Shown: positions 26,636-36,885, counted from the stretch's first letter. The stretch is 64,000 nt of DNA from Marinilabiliales bacterium (GCA_003512955.1 DOTG01000026.1:346032-410031); one strand, 5' to 3'. The notes: generated by a model not told the origin, from the letters alone. Numbers and translations are program-made.

Positions 26636-29600
26636 TTAGTGGATGATGTATAATTTTCCAAAACCGTTTTTAAAATATTGGTCGGTTCCTGAGTCCCTGA
26701 TTTTGAGTTCCTGTCCATTCAGGCGGGCGAAAACCCGGTAAAAATAGACCCCGTTGGCCAACCGGTCGCCAAAATCGTCGGTGCCATCCCAAACATATTG
26801 GCTAATGTTTTTACCAATGGTAATGGGACCCAATTCATCCAAATCAATGACTTTAACCAGACGGCCGGTAACGGTAAGTATTTCAATCCGGAACAGATCA
26901 GGCACCTCGCTGCCGGTTAGTTCAAACACAAAGCGGGTAGCCGTACTGAAAGGGTTCGGATAATTAAATACATGGGTAATCGTACTCTCGTTAATTACCT
27001 GAAACGAAATCTGATAGTCGTAACTCCCCGATTCATTGCCCGATGGGTCTTTGGCCTGTACGCGAATTTCGTAGGTTCCATCTTCCGGAAAATTGGCCTG
27101 GTAGATAATGCGGGCTTTGTTGCTGGGTAGTTGAGCAGGTTCAAAAGTCATCCCTTCTGTTTGAGAAAGTACCAATTTCTCCTCAATCCCTGTTTGCTGC
27201 GATTTCAGGTAGATGCTCATTAAAGAGGTATCTTCCAAGGCAATGTACTGGTTTTCATCTGAAAGCTGGATGACAATTTCAGGTTTGGCCGAAACCAGGT
27301 CGCCATCCATGATATGGACGCCATCGAAGGTAACGTCAAGCAACGGGTTCCGTTCATCTTTTTGAACAAAGAACTGTTTTTGAATCAGGTTGTTAAAATG
27401 GTACTGTTCCGGCTGGTCGAACGATTGGGTTTCGGTGGAACTCGGGTTGATTTCCATCCACAATTGGTTTAATCCCGGGAAATTCAGTGTTTTAAAGGTA
27501 AGCGTGTCGGTAAATAGCTCGTCCAAAGCCAGGGGTTTTACGCGGTGGTTTGCCAGCGGATGTTCTTTGTTGTTGGCATCCACCATCCAATAATTTACCA
27601 GAACGCTGTCGGCATCCACCAGGCCGATGTTTTCAATGGCCACTTCCAGTCGGGCCTTTTCGCCTTCCTGCAGGGTATCGGAATAAAATTCCCAACCCTT
27701 CTGAGGGTTGATGGCTAAATCGGTGACAGGTGTATAAAACACGTTCCAATAATTGAGTTGGGCAGGGGTTTCGAATTCTGCATCGCGGGTATAAAATTGC
27801 AGCGACAAATAGGGATATTGACTGGCGGGGATGGAGGAAAGGTCTTTATCTGTTTCGGTGATGGAGTCCATCAGCAAGGTCTGGTTTCCCTGGTTGTCGA
27901 TGCCGAAAACCTGCACAAAAGCAATTTCGTTGGGACTAACTTCAGATGATGTATAATTCCAATTTAACCGTTGCCATTGGGTTGAGGGTCCTACCGGAAC
28001 GCTGGTAATACTTCCATAATTAAAACTTGTTTTTATCTCGGTATTCAGGTCAATGTGGTCGGTGGCTTCCCCAAAAACTTCTTCGGCTTTTGCAGGGTCA
28101 CCTTTTTGGCTGAAAAAGATGTACGGCTGGTTGTTTTGTAAAAAGCGGATTTCATCGGTAGCACCCCAACTATTAAATGCCTGGTAATGCCTTTCGCGCC
28201 ACATTTGAAATTTTCCCTGGATAAATGAATATATTAAAAAGTAGTTTCCATCGGGGACCTCGTTTTCTATCAGGTTGATAATGTTATCCATGGAGGCATC
28301 AAGTTTTTCTTGTGCTGTATCTAAGTAAAAAACAAAATAATTTTCGGGGCTGGTTTTATTGAAACACCAGGGATCATTCGCGTGACCGTACGAACCCCGG
28401 TTCGAAAGCCAGGGGACGAGCGTAGTGGAATCAATAACCGCCAGTACAAGGGCCGTGATAGCACGACATGATGAACCCGCGCCTGTACCATCTACAGAAT
28501 AGCCAATATAGCCGTAGGTGTTACTATTAGGGCTCCCCAGATTGTGGCACCTGACCGATTTCGGGGAAACAGAAAACTGAAAATTTTGTGCAAGGGTATC
28601 GGGTTCAATAAACTTATAATCATTGCTTAATAATTGCCCCATCTGTTTTTGTTGCCAGCCCGTTTGCCCCGGTTCAATGGTAAACGAACTGGTAGTCCAG
28701 TTCATGGTTTTTTGGGAATCTTTTTTTGCGGCTCTCCAAAAATAAGGGATCTGGGCCTGCAGGCTGGTGTTGGGTTTCCATTCAATAATCCCCCCGGAAT
28801 GGGTTATTTCTTCGGTAATTAATAACGGGCTGTTGAATTTATAGGTGGTGTCTAATTGAAAGATGCTGGTTTGCGAACCGCTTAACAGGTTTCCCGTGCT
28901 GGCTTTGAACTTTGGAGCTGTTGTGGATTGAATACCGAATTTGTAAGGGACCACGGGAATAATATCGGTGCTGGAAATAAATGTGGAAACCGTGGTCATG
29001 TTATTGCTTTCATTCAGTTCTTCAATCTGGTTCAGTGCATCTATCCAGACTTTGAACTGGTTATTTCCCAGGCCATTTTTCAGTTCCACAGGAATTTTCA
29101 GGCTAAGGGTATCTTTGAACAACAGGCCATCCATCACCCATTGATAGTTAGCCGTGGTTCCATCCTGGAATGTCCGTTCAATATCTACGATAAATGATTT
29201 ACCGGTTGTTTTGCCAATATTAACAGGGGCAATATGCATTTGAAAAGAATCTACTTCCGTTGTGATGTTGGCAGGTGTAAAAAAGATGTTTTCAGGCCCG
29301 ATAGACACATCAGGTTTTGAAAAACTGTTTAGCACCAGCAGAGGGTCTCCGTGGAGGGCAAAAGAATGAATGGTGCTCCGGAAAATGTTCCCCGAAATAT
29401 TGCTTTCCTGCATAGCTACTTTTGATCGGCGGATGATAGTCCCGACAGGTTCGCCATACGAGAGGCTGCACAGGTTTTTATAAAATTGGCCGGAGAACAG
29501 GTTCAGGTAGTTGATATACCCTTGATCGATCATGGCCAGAAAACCAATAGCTCCTCTGTTTTCCGATAGCACCCACTCTTCACTCGTGCTGTTTTTTTCG

Positions 29601-31549
29601 TAAAGAAAAATATCGCCGGAATAGCAGGAATTTGCCAACATGAGCGGGTATTTTCCCTGGTTATTGTAAGCATCGGGGGAATCTATGTTTTGATCGAACC
29701 CATACGTGGAACCGTGCCCATAAAAAGTCATCAGGCTTACCCCATGGTTGATGAGGCTGGAAATGCTGTCGGACTTAGTGATGGTGATAGGATCGGAGGA
29801 TGTTTTTAAAAACGTTGAAACATAGGCTCCCCAAAGCGTATCGGTGGCTATGGCTTCATATTGGAGCAGGTAATCTTTAAACTGGTCTTGTTCTGCGGCA
29901 TTTTGCCCCCCGCCAAAGTGGATGATGTGTTTCATCCATTCATCGGGGGCGTTTTGTTCAAACTCCTGAACTTTGCTCAGGTACAGGCTTACCTGGTTGC
30001 CTGAGCGGGCAGCCAACCGCCCGATTGGGATAACTGATTCCAGCCCGTTGCCCGAAATCCGGGTGCCAATGAGCTCGTCGCTGGGTGTATAACCCATGGG
30101 GGGTATTAAGTTGGCCGCGAAATTGGTGGAACTTTTACGGGAATCTTTGGCATTCACCCCTTTCCCGATGATGAAAAGGTCGGTGGGGTCGGTACTCCAG
30201 TTGCTGAACAGGTACCGCAAAAAATTGCGGATAGCCATGGGGTGTTTCCTGATGCCATATCCAAACTGGTCGTAAAGGTTTTCGGCATTAACCAGATACG
30301 CATTACGGTAATTGGCGTATTCCTGTGCCTGTTCCCATAACAATGGATGGGTTAATATCACGTGGTTTTTGTTTTTCAAGGCATGGTTATCCATTTGGCA
30401 GGCACTAATCTGGCTGATTTTTAACAAACCCTCATTGGAAACCAGAATCAACCGGGTTTCCTGACCCGATGCAGGAACCAGGGCTTTCAAAACACCATCT
30501 TCAAAAACTGCGGGAATTTTACTGCCCCGGGACAGGTCGTACAAATAAAAAGTGGTGGATGTACTCAACCCGGTAAACGCAAGTAGTGTTTTTTGTGCGG
30601 ACGAAGCAGGAATGGTAAACCGGAAACTGTTATCGGTAATATTGGCAAAGGTACGGGGATAGGTAATAGAAATGAATGACACCGATGAATAATCGGTGTC
30701 GGCATTCACATCGTTGATGCTTTTAAAAGTTAGCGATGTTGGATTGCTTAAGGCAACATTTGCAACATGGTAAGTTCTTTTAATCGTTTTATACCCGGCA
30801 AAAATGGTATCTGTTTCAAATCCCGGACCGGTGATATTTAAATGGTGGTTTTTTGAAGAAGTGGTCAAAAGGGTAAAAGATATTTCAATGGATGTTCCGG
30901 CGGCGGTATATTCCGGGGTGGAAATATTTTTGGTTAATGAGCTTCCCAAACTGATGCTCAACACGTTATCTGTCCAGCCTTCACCTTCGGTATATTCACA
31001 GTCGGGCAACGATGCAGCATACGAACCCGTGTATTGTGTTAAGGATTGACATTTGCAATAGGAGGCAGGCGTGTACCCTGTAAAAGTTTGATCGGTTAAA
31101 ACCGTCATCCGTTGGTTTGAATAGCTGTTGTTCCAGGTGATAAATACCGCTGCGGTATCGTTAATCATGCTATAATAAGGGTTGGCCTGATTTTTAACAT
31201 CATCATACATTTCCAGGTCAAACCATCCATCGTTTTTTTCGGCAAAGAACTCAATGTACTCTACCAACCCGGAACTTTCTCCCTGGATATGGCAGGGAAT
31301 TTCGTTCCCTTTAAAAAAAAGCTGGATGTTTTGAGGGTTGTAACTGCTAACAGGGACCCCGGCTTTTTGTAATTCTTGCAGTGTTACCCGGTAAATTCCT
31401 GTGGTAGGGATGCTGAACCGGTAGTATTTCTGACTGAGATTTATCCATTCGTTACCAAAATTTTGCGCACACGAAAGGTGAGGGAGAAAAAACAACCCCA
31501 GGGTCAAGGCTCCAATCAACCAACGATGTTTGGTATTAAGTTTATTCAT
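26636..31549 (-). CDS. PorU2-like T9SS gingipain-family peptidase
   Basis: The 1637-residue exported protein begins with MNKLNTKHRWLIGALTLGLF. A peptidase C25 (gingipain) domain lies at about residues 385-720. The catalytic dyad is visible: His612 in FYGHGSTYGF and Cys642 in LMLANSCYSGDIF. Beta-sandwich domains follow, and a FlgD-like C-terminal segment (YPNPFSTATRFVFEL, VYFYRVFA) ends the protein. PorU is the T9SS sortase that removes the C-terminal signal and attaches cargo to lipopolysaccharide. The longer size and the FlgD-like tail fit the PorU2 subfamily rather than canonical PorU. The partner PorV-like gene begins upstream with a four-base gap. Confidence 0.85.
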   Translation of the reverse strand: MNKLNTKHRWLIGALTLGLFFLPHLSCAQNFGNEWINLSQKYYRFSIPTTGIYRVTLQELQKAGVPVSSYNPQNIQLFFKGNEIPCHIQGESSGLVEYIEFFAEKNDGWFDLEMYDDVKNQANPYYSMINDTAAVFITWNNSYSNQRMTVLTDQTFTGYTPASYCKCQSLTQYTGSYAASLPDCEYTEGEGWTDNVLSISLGSSLTKNISTPEYTAAGTSIEISFTLLTTSSKNHHLNITGPGFETDTIFAGYKTIKRTYHVANVALSNPTSLTFKSINDVNADTDYSSVSFISITYPRTFANITDNSFRFTIPASSAQKTLLAFTGLSTSTTFYLYDLSRGSKIPAVFEDGVLKALVPASGQETRLILVSNEGLLKISQISACQMDNHALKNKNHVILTHPLLWEQAQEYANYRNAYLVNAENLYDQFGYGIRKHPMAIRNFLRYLFSNWSTDPTDLFIIGKGVNAKDSRKSSTNFAANLIPPMGYTPSDELIGTRISGNGLESVIPIGRLAARSGNQVSLYLSKVQEFEQNAPDEWMKHIIHFGGGQNAAEQDQFKDYLLQYEAIATDTLWGAYVSTFLKTSSDPITITKSDSISSLINHGVSLMTFYGHGSTYGFDQNIDSPDAYNNQGKYPLMLANSCYSGDIFLYEKNSTSEEWVLSENRGAIGFLAMIDQGYINYLNLFSGQFYKNLCSLSYGEPVGTIIRRSKVAMQESNISGNIFRSTIHSFALHGDPLLVLNSFSKPDVSIGPENIFFTPANITTEVDSFQMHIAPVNIGKTTGKSFIVDIERTFQDGTTANYQWVMDGLLFKDTLSLKIPVELKNGLGNNQFKVWIDALNQIEELNESNNMTTVSTFISSTDIIPVVPYKFGIQSTTAPKFKASTGNLLSGSQTSIFQLDTTYKFNSPLLITEEITHSGGIIEWKPNTSLQAQIPYFWRAAKKDSQKTMNWTTSSFTIEPGQTGWQQKQMGQLLSNDYKFIEPDTLAQNFQFSVSPKSVRCHNLGSPNSNTYGYIGYSVDGTGAGSSCRAITALVLAVIDSTTLVPWLSNRGSYGHANDPWCFNKTSPENYFVFYLDTAQEKLDASMDNIINLIENEVPDGNYFLIYSFIQGKFQMWRERHYQAFNSWGATDEIRFLQNNQPYIFFSQKGDPAKAEEVFGEATDHIDLNTEIKTSFNYGSITSVPVGPSTQWQRLNWNYTSSEVSPNEIAFVQVFGIDNQGNQTLLMDSITETDKDLSSIPASQYPYLSLQFYTRDAEFETPAQLNYWNVFYTPVTDLAINPQKGWEFYSDTLQEGEKARLEVAIENIGLVDADSVLVNYWMVDANNKEHPLANHRVKPLALDELFTDTLTFKTLNFPGLNQLWMEINPSSTETQSFDQPEQYHFNNLIQKQFFVQKDERNPLLDVTFDGVHIMDGDLVSAKPEIVIQLSDENQYIALEDTSLMSIYLKSQQTGIEEKLVLSQTEGMTFEPAQLPSNKARIIYQANFPEDGTYEIRVQAKDPSGNESGSYDYQISFQVINESTITHVFNYPNPFSTATRFVFELTGSEVPDLFRIEILTVTGRLVKVIDLDELGPITIGKNISQYVWDGTDDFGDRLANGVYFYRVFARLNGQELKIRDSGTDQYFKNGFGKLYIIH

Positions 31550-31553
31550 GACT

Positions 31554-32642
31554 TCAATTGGGTTTTACGGGTTTAGGTTCGAGGCTGAACGTAAGGCTAA
31601 ATACATGCGAGTAGCCGGCAGCAGAAATATTTCCCAAGTCGGTGAGGGCATAATCAACCGTAACCCGTTTGTAGGCAATGCCCAATCCCATGTTGGGCTG
31701 TAAGGTCAAATGGGAACCCCCTTCTACCTCCTTTTGAATGTTGCCAACCCCGGCCCGTAAAAAAATAAGCTGTTGGTAGTGGAACTCCAGGCCTGCATGA
31801 GGATCGATGCTAAATGGATCTCCTTTCAGCAACACGTTTCTTTTGCCGTCGGTGGTCAAATCGAGATTGACTTCGGCCAAAACGCCAAATTTTTCAGTAA
31901 GCCTGAAATCATGCGAAGCCCCCATGATGAGTTTGGGGAGGGTAACTTCGGTACTGCTTTCAGGAATCATGTTGCCGGTAAGTTCAAAAACCTCTGAAAG
32001 TTCATCGGTGTAGTAGGTCCATGAATTTACGGTGGTAGTAATGTCTCGGGCCATGACCCCAAATTGCCATTTTTCCCACTGGTAATGCGCGGCCAGATCG
32101 ATGCCGAAGCCCCATGCCCGGGCAAAATCGCCACCCATGCGGCGGATGATTTTTGCATTTCCCCCAATGCTTAATCCTTGTAAAGGAAGTTTTCGCGCAT
32201 AGGAAAACCAAACGGCATAATCGGCTACTGAAAATGATTTTATCCGGTCGAACCGGATGTTCCCATCACCATCGATCAGTTCCAGGGTATTGGGAATGTT
32301 ATCCACCCCAAAGCGGATAAATGAAATTGCCAGACTCGATTTTTCATCGGGTTTTAAGGCTACGGTACCATAATCGTATTGCGATAACCCGGCAAAATAT
32401 TCCGAGTGCATCAACCCTAAATTGACCGGATATTTCAACTGGGTTAACGCTGCCGGATTCCAATAGGTTGCAGTTACCCCGCGTACCGAGGCCACCGTAC
32501 TGTGCGACATCCCAAAGGAACGCGCACCTACACCGATATTTAAAAACTCGTTCGAATATTTGGGTGCAGTTTGTGACCATCCGTACCTAGAGAAAAGGAC
32601 AGAAAGAAAGAGGAAAAACGTTATGGTGGCGGTTGTCTTCAA
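31554..32642 (-). CDS. PorV/PorQ-family T9SS outer-membrane protein (PorV2-like)
   Basis: The 362-residue outer-membrane barrel has a signal peptide ending near RYGWSQ. The opening EFLNIGVGARSFGMSHSTVA and the ATYWNPAALTQL motif are diagnostic of the PorV/PorQ family of FadL-like barrels. In T9SS, PorV binds cargo after translocation and hands it to PorU. Its tight linkage to the PorU2-like gene supports a shuttle-sortase pair. A second, canonical porU/porV pair may exist elsewhere in the genome. Confidence 0.87.
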   Translation of the reverse strand: MKTTATITFFLFLSVLFSRYGWSQTAPKYSNEFLNIGVGARSFGMSHSTVASVRGVTATYWNPAALTQLKYPVNLGLMHSEYFAGLSQYDYGTVALKPDEKSSLAISFIRFGVDNIPNTLELIDGDGNIRFDRIKSFSVADYAVWFSYARKLPLQGLSIGGNAKIIRRMGGDFARAWGFGIDLAAHYQWEKWQFGVMARDITTTVNSWTYYTDELSEVFELTGNMIPESSTEVTLPKLIMGASHDFRLTEKFGVLAEVNLDLTTDGKRNVLLKGDPFSIDPHAGLEFHYQQLIFLRAGVGNIQKEVEGGSHLTLQPNMGLGIAYKRVTVDYALTDLGNISAAGYSHVFSLTFSLEPKPVKPN

Positions 32643-32874
32643 TAGTTATATTTTAGAAAGGTAAATGTAAAAAATAGTGGGCAATCAGTCTTCGTATTCA
32701 TCAATATTTTTAAAGGTGCTATCAATTTTTAAGAAACAAGACATTAGATAAAGAGGCTTTAGACGTGAGATTTATGGGATAGAGACAGGTGATCGGAGAA
32801 AATTAATATTGGCTAAAAACAAAGCTAAAAAAGCGGAATCTTAATAACTTCATTTTCACTTCATCTTGCACCAG

Positions 32875-32882
32875 TAGTTTTG
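32875..32882 (+). promoter_or_regulatory. promoter -7 element
   Basis: TAGTTTTG matches TAnnTTTG, 26 bases before the ATG of the 91-residue secreted protein. Confidence 0.5.
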
Positions 32883-32908
32883 GGGTATTAATTTAATTCC
32901 TAACAATT

Positions 32909-33184
32909 ATGAAAAAGCAAATTTTAATTTCGGCAGTGTTGATGGCTTTTGCAGTAAATGCTTTTAGCCAAACAACCAACAACGGGCAAATCAAGCTCCA
33001 AACGAGAACACGGGTGTGTGAGCTAACAGGAACACCCCAGGCATGCAATCAAATTAGGCAACAATCCTGTACTCAATTGAATCAACAAACCAAATCGCAA
33101 AAAAAGCAAATGATCCGCCAGAAAGTATGCGATGGAACCATGCGTAAGCAAATGACCCAAAAGGGAAAAGGTAATAATCGTTAG
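32909..33184 (+). CDS. small secreted basic protein
   Basis: The 91-residue protein has a clear signal peptide (MKKQILISAVLMAFAVNAFS, cleavage after SQ). The mature part is very rich in Gln, Lys and Thr and has four Cys (RVCELTGTPQACNQIRQQSC and a later VCDG), suggesting two disulfides. No family was recognised. A perfect promoter upstream and no overlap with neighbours support a real gene. Confidence 0.65.
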   Translation: MKKQILISAVLMAFAVNAFSQTTNNGQIKLQTRTRVCELTGTPQACNQIRQQSCTQLNQQTKSQKKQMIRQKVCDGTMRKQMTQKGKGNNR

Positions 33185-33245
33185 TAACAGGGGCATATAT
33201 CTTTTCTTTTCCTAAACAAAATTTTATTCAACTAAATTTATCAAA

Positions 33246-34145
33246 ATGAGAACAAATAAATTTAAATCAATTTTTATCATACCATTGGGACTATTTATTA
33301 GTCTTGGTATGGTGTTTAATTCCTGTGAATTATCGGATCAAGCCGATATTCAGGACAATGGCGAAACAGTTGATGTTTCTGTTGAAAACGAGCTTTATAC
33401 GGCCGATGTTTTTGATGAAGTAATTGAAGTTGCCGACGAAGCTGTTGACTTATATGAAAGTAGTTCTTCCAGTTTAAAAAGTGCCAATGGTTTTGGATAC
33501 AGCCGTTTGAGCGAATGCGTAACGGTTACCCGCGAGGTTGAACAAAGTACCATAGTTATGACAATCAACTTTGGCGATACCAACTGTTTGTGCAATGATG
33601 GCCGTGAACGGCGTGGAAAAATTATCATGACCCACGAAGGACGCTACTTTGATAGCCTAGTGTATATTACTTTTTCATTCGAAGATTTCTTTGTTGACGA
33701 TAACCAGGTGGTGGGAAATAAGACGGTTACTCAAACAGTAAATGCCGATAGCCAACGTGTAAGTTCAATTGTAATAGACGGTTCTTTAATTTTGGCCAAC
33801 AACGGTGGAACAATTACCTATAGTTCCGAAAAAAACCGCACCATTGTTGAAGGTTCCGATACACGCACAAAGCGTGACGATGTTATTGAAACAACGGGCG
33901 GGAGCACCCTGACAACCGATTCGGTGCAAGTGGTAATGACTATTTTGGAGCCATTGGTACGTAAAAACGAGATCGGTTGCTTTATGTACATCATTCAGGG
34001 AATCATGCAAATAGAAAAGACAGGTGAATCTGTACTCACCATTGATTATGGCGATGGGACCTGCGATAACTTGGCTGATGTGACTCAGGATGGTGTAACC
34101 ACAACCATTGAACTGAAACGCAAATGTGCCGGAACCGGAAACTAA
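33246..34145 (+). CDS. exported lipoprotein of unknown function
   Basis: The 299-residue protein has an N-terminal hydrophobic stretch ending in VFNSCELSD, a lipobox Cys. Two similar segments, INFGDTNCLCNDG and IDYGDGTCDNLAD, suggest a duplicated beta domain, each with a conserved Asp/Gly/Cys pattern. This pattern is common in uncharacterised bacteroidotal lipoproteins. It sits between two small secreted proteins with short gaps. Confidence 0.65.
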   Translation: MRTNKFKSIFIIPLGLFISLGMVFNSCELSDQADIQDNGETVDVSVENELYTADVFDEVIEVADEAVDLYESSSSSLKSANGFGYSRLSECVTVTREVEQSTIVMTINFGDTNCLCNDGRERRGKIIMTHEGRYFDSLVYITFSFEDFFVDDNQVVGNKTVTQTVNADSQRVSSIVIDGSLILANNGGTITYSSEKNRTIVEGSDTRTKRDDVIETTGGSTLTTDSVQVVMTILEPLVRKNEIGCFMYIIQGIMQIEKTGESVLTIDYGDGTCDNLADVTQDGVTTTIELKRKCAGTGN

Positions 34146-34162
34146 AGACAATAATCTTTTTC

Positions 34163-34193
34163 AACCAACCGTAGTATTTACCTGCGGTTGGTT
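34163..34193. terminator. hairpin after lipoprotein gene
   Basis: The stem AACCAACCG/CGGTTGGTT is flanked by T-rich sequence before it and A-rich sequence after it. It lies 18 bases past the stop at 34145 and is a probable terminator, although the U-tract is on the upstream arm for the plus strand. Confidence 0.45.
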
Positions 34194-34271
34194 AAAAAAA
34201 GATTAATGTAAAATTTAATTATCAAAAGTTGTAACTTTAATACAAATAATGGATAACAAGCGGAGGTCAAC

Positions 34272-34637
34272 ATGAAGAGGCTATTATTAATTGGATTCCT
34301 TACTCTGGGTTGGTTTGTTTTGTTTGGGCAGGATATTACTGAAAAGAAAACAAAAACCGATTCCAACGTAGAGCAAAAGAATCAAATTAAGGATTTAAAA
34401 GCTACCCCAGCCAAGGAACAGAATAACGAAAAGGATGGTAAACAAACGGTTACAATAAATGCAGAGGGGAAAAAACCAGAGGTAAAAGAAGTACCTGTAG
34501 ATCAGCTCAACAAGACAGAGATTCAAAAGGTTCAAAAGCAGATTAAACAGGCCAGGATTGGTCAAAGACAACAAAAAAGGGCTGGTCAGGCTGCACAACA
34601 AAAAAAGCAAATTCAACGGCGGCAAGGCCATTGGTAA
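34272..34637 (+). CDS. small secreted charged protein
   Basis: The 121-residue protein has a signal peptide MKRLLLIGFLTLGWFVLFGQ. The rest is highly charged and low-complexity, with a basic C-terminal half (KQIKQARIGQRQQKRAGQ). It is likely to be disordered or coiled-coil. No family was recognised. Like the 91-residue protein upstream it is an exported Gln/Lys-rich peptide, so the two may be functionally related. Confidence 0.6.
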   Translation: MKRLLLIGFLTLGWFVLFGQDITEKKTKTDSNVEQKNQIKDLKATPAKEQNNEKDGKQTVTINAEGKKPEVKEVPVDQLNKTEIQKVQKQIKQARIGQRQQKRAGQAAQQKKQIQRRQGHW

Positions 34638-34723
34638 TTATCTTAAGTTCCAGATAATTTCAAAGGATAAAAATCTGATAGTGTTTTTTTAGTGTTGTTC
34701 ATTTAATTAACGATTTGATTCCC

Positions 34724-35566
34724 ATGACAAGAAAGATAAGTGCAATAGTTGTATCAATGTTGATTGGCTTGAGTCCGGTTTTTTCACAATCGTCTATCAG
34801 GGGGCAAAATGATACCCTTACCGAAGAGGTTAGTTACTTCCTGTTTAATCTGATGTACAACACCAATAATTCGGTAGGCCAAATTGACCAAACCACAAAT
34901 ATTTCGACTACGCTGGGTGATGTGTCGTTTTATCATAAATCCGGAGCCTGGGTTTCGTTAATGCCGGCTGTTTATTCCAATGCTTCAGAATTTTCGTATG
35001 ATGTTGATGCTTCTGCAGGTTACCAATACTTTTTCCAGAATGGATTCGATGTAAACATTTATTACCAATACCATTTCTATGATGGCGATTCCGCTTTTAT
35101 GGGCATCGATTACCAACACTCTTTGAATGCCTCTGCCGGATATACCTTCCGCCGTTTTTACCTGTATTCCGATTTTTATTCCTTACATGGCACCGAGGTT
35201 AATTATTTTGCCAATACCGGGCTAGGCTATTATTATAATTGGTCGATCGGGAAAACCGGTAAATGGAGCCTTTCAATATTTCCAATGCTGTCAATGGGAA
35301 TGGGTACCGATTTTTGGTTATACCAGCAATTAACATCAACCGAAAAAGCCACCCTAATTTCAGATATCGGACAGGAAGGATATAAAACAGAAACATTTGA
35401 TTTCCAAAGCATGGATGTTATTATCCCCATCAGCTTGAGTTACAGTAATTTTTCTGTGGGGGTTTCCTACTTGTATTCGAATACCGCCAACAAATACAAG
35501 TTTGCCGGAATAGAAAACCAATCGGGATTCCTGTTTTCGATAGATTATACATTTAATCTGAAATAA
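34724..35566 (+). CDS. outer-membrane beta-barrel protein
   Basis: The 280-residue protein starts at ATG 34724; an in-frame TTG at 34715 adds only three residues. The signal peptide is MTRKISAIVVSMLIGLSPVF. Alternating aromatic strands (FDVNIYYQYHFYDGDSAFM, FRRFYLYSDFYSLHG) and the end IDYTFNLK are typical of a 10-12-stranded barrel. No named family was recognised. Confidence 0.7.
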   Translation: MTRKISAIVVSMLIGLSPVFSQSSIRGQNDTLTEEVSYFLFNLMYNTNNSVGQIDQTTNISTTLGDVSFYHKSGAWVSLMPAVYSNASEFSYDVDASAGYQYFFQNGFDVNIYYQYHFYDGDSAFMGIDYQHSLNASAGYTFRRFYLYSDFYSLHGTEVNYFANTGLGYYYNWSIGKTGKWSLSIFPMLSMGMGTDFWLYQQLTSTEKATLISDIGQEGYKTETFDFQSMDVIIPISLSYSNFSVGVSYLYSNTANKYKFAGIENQSGFLFSIDYTFNLK

Positions 35567-35702
35567 TCAGTTCTTTTGTTTTCGGATTACCGGGAACCAA
35601 AGAGTACGTCTCACCTGCCTGTCAGTTCTGCACAATTTATTTCCGGGGTAGAATAATGCAGGGTATTCAAATTCAATTTTACCAAAGTTTAACAAGATTG
35701 GG

Positions 35703-36221
35703 ATGGAAAAAATTTACTTTCGATGGAAAGCGCCTATGTATTTATGGCTGTTTTTAACGGTTTGCATACCATTTACAAATCAGGCGCAGTCAGTAAAAAG
35801 GCAATGTATCTCAAATTATGGATCCATTATTGCCTCTGATAACGTTACCTTCAATCAGACCATTGGTCAACCCTATGGTACATCAGCCCTGTACAATGAT
35901 GGGACTTCGGTATTGCAAGGATTTCAACAACCGGTTGTATTTACTTTAGTAGTTGTAGAATCCTCACTTTCGAAAAACATCAGCTTATCGGTTTTCCCGA
36001 ATCCGGCCACTTATACCATTGCCATTAAAAGCAGCAAGGTCATCGAACAATCCCTCATAAAGGCAGTAGATGTGAATGGGAATCAAGTATTTTCTGAGGC
36101 GGTGCCGGACCTTCATCTGCACCATATTAACTGCGGATCGTGGAGCAATGGCATATACCTGCTCACCATTTACGATTCAATGCAGCATAGCCAAACATTA
36201 AAATTAATCATTTCAAAATAA
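35703..36221 (+). CDS. T9SS-secreted protein with type A sorting domain
   Basis: The 172-residue protein has a signal peptide (MEKIYFRWKAPMYLWLFLTV). Residues 35-90 contain GSIIASDNVTFNQTIGQPYG, a short motif seen in many bacteroidotal surface proteins. The C-terminal 85 residues (VFPNPATYTIAIKSSK ... GIYLLTIYDS) are a T9SS type A sorting domain, so most of the mature protein is the sorting signal. The barrel gene that follows starts after six bases. Confidence 0.75.
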   Translation: MEKIYFRWKAPMYLWLFLTVCIPFTNQAQSVKRQCISNYGSIIASDNVTFNQTIGQPYGTSALYNDGTSVLQGFQQPVVFTLVVVESSLSKNISLSVFPNPATYTIAIKSSKVIEQSLIKAVDVNGNQVFSEAVPDLHLHHINCGSWSNGIYLLTIYDSMQHSQTLKLIISK

Positions 36222-36227
36222 ACAGTT

Positions 36228-36851
36228 ATGAAAAAAAGTTTACTCCTTTTATTGCTTGTATGCATGATTGCATCCACAGCATTAGTAAGTGCCCAATCAT
36301 CGGTTACTGTGGAAGTTTCGCAGCTTTATACTTCTTTCAGGTTTAATGATTCGCAAAGTAACAACCTCAATACAGAATATAAAGGCATCTTTACCGGAGG
36401 TTATGGTGTTGGGTACCGTTATGTTACTAATTTTGGATTGATTGTGAAACCGGGTTTTGGAATCCATAAAAGCGGAGCAGATCTGATTTATGACGACATG
36501 AATTATTCGTGGCGGTTGCAATATGCCGATGCCAAGCTGGGTATCGGTTATATTTATGCACTAGATCGGATTAGCCCTTATTTTGTGGCATCAGGTTACT
36601 TTTCGTATTTGCTTAACGGAACCCAGGCGCTTAATAACGAGCATTTTAATATTATTGAATCGGAATTGTTAGATAATTTGGATTACGGAATAGTTTTTAC
36701 CCCAGGTGTTGAAATAGAATTTACGAAAAACATTGCCAGCTTTCTCGAATTCAATTATCTAATGGGACTAAATAATCTCGAACCCGACGACAGTCAGACA
36801 TCAACCAATTTTGCCTATAGTTTGACAGTTGGTCTTGCTTTTACATTCTAA
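36228..36851 (+). CDS. small outer-membrane beta-barrel protein
   Basis: The 207-residue protein has a signal peptide (MKKSLLLLLLVCMIASTALV, cleavage near SAQS) and alternating strands with aromatic girdles (GGYGVGYRYVTNFGLIVKPG). The C-terminus LTVGLAFTF ends with Phe, as in barrels inserted by BAM. It is probably co-transcribed with the preceding T9SS protein and may anchor or export it, but this is inference. Confidence 0.7.
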   Translation: MKKSLLLLLLVCMIASTALVSAQSSVTVEVSQLYTSFRFNDSQSNNLNTEYKGIFTGGYGVGYRYVTNFGLIVKPGFGIHKSGADLIYDDMNYSWRLQYADAKLGIGYIYALDRISPYFVASGYFSYLLNGTQALNNEHFNIIESELLDNLDYGIVFTPGVEIEFTKNIASFLEFNYLMGLNNLEPDDSQTSTNFAYSLTVGLAFTF

Positions 36852-36885
36852 AAACATGATGTTTAAATTTTAAAAATTGCTTGAT

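Noticed and set aside
26636..31549. Gingipain-type virulence protease
   Set aside because: Size, FlgD-like tail and adjacency to a PorV/PorQ-family gene fit a T9SS sortase of the PorU2 type rather than a secreted protease.
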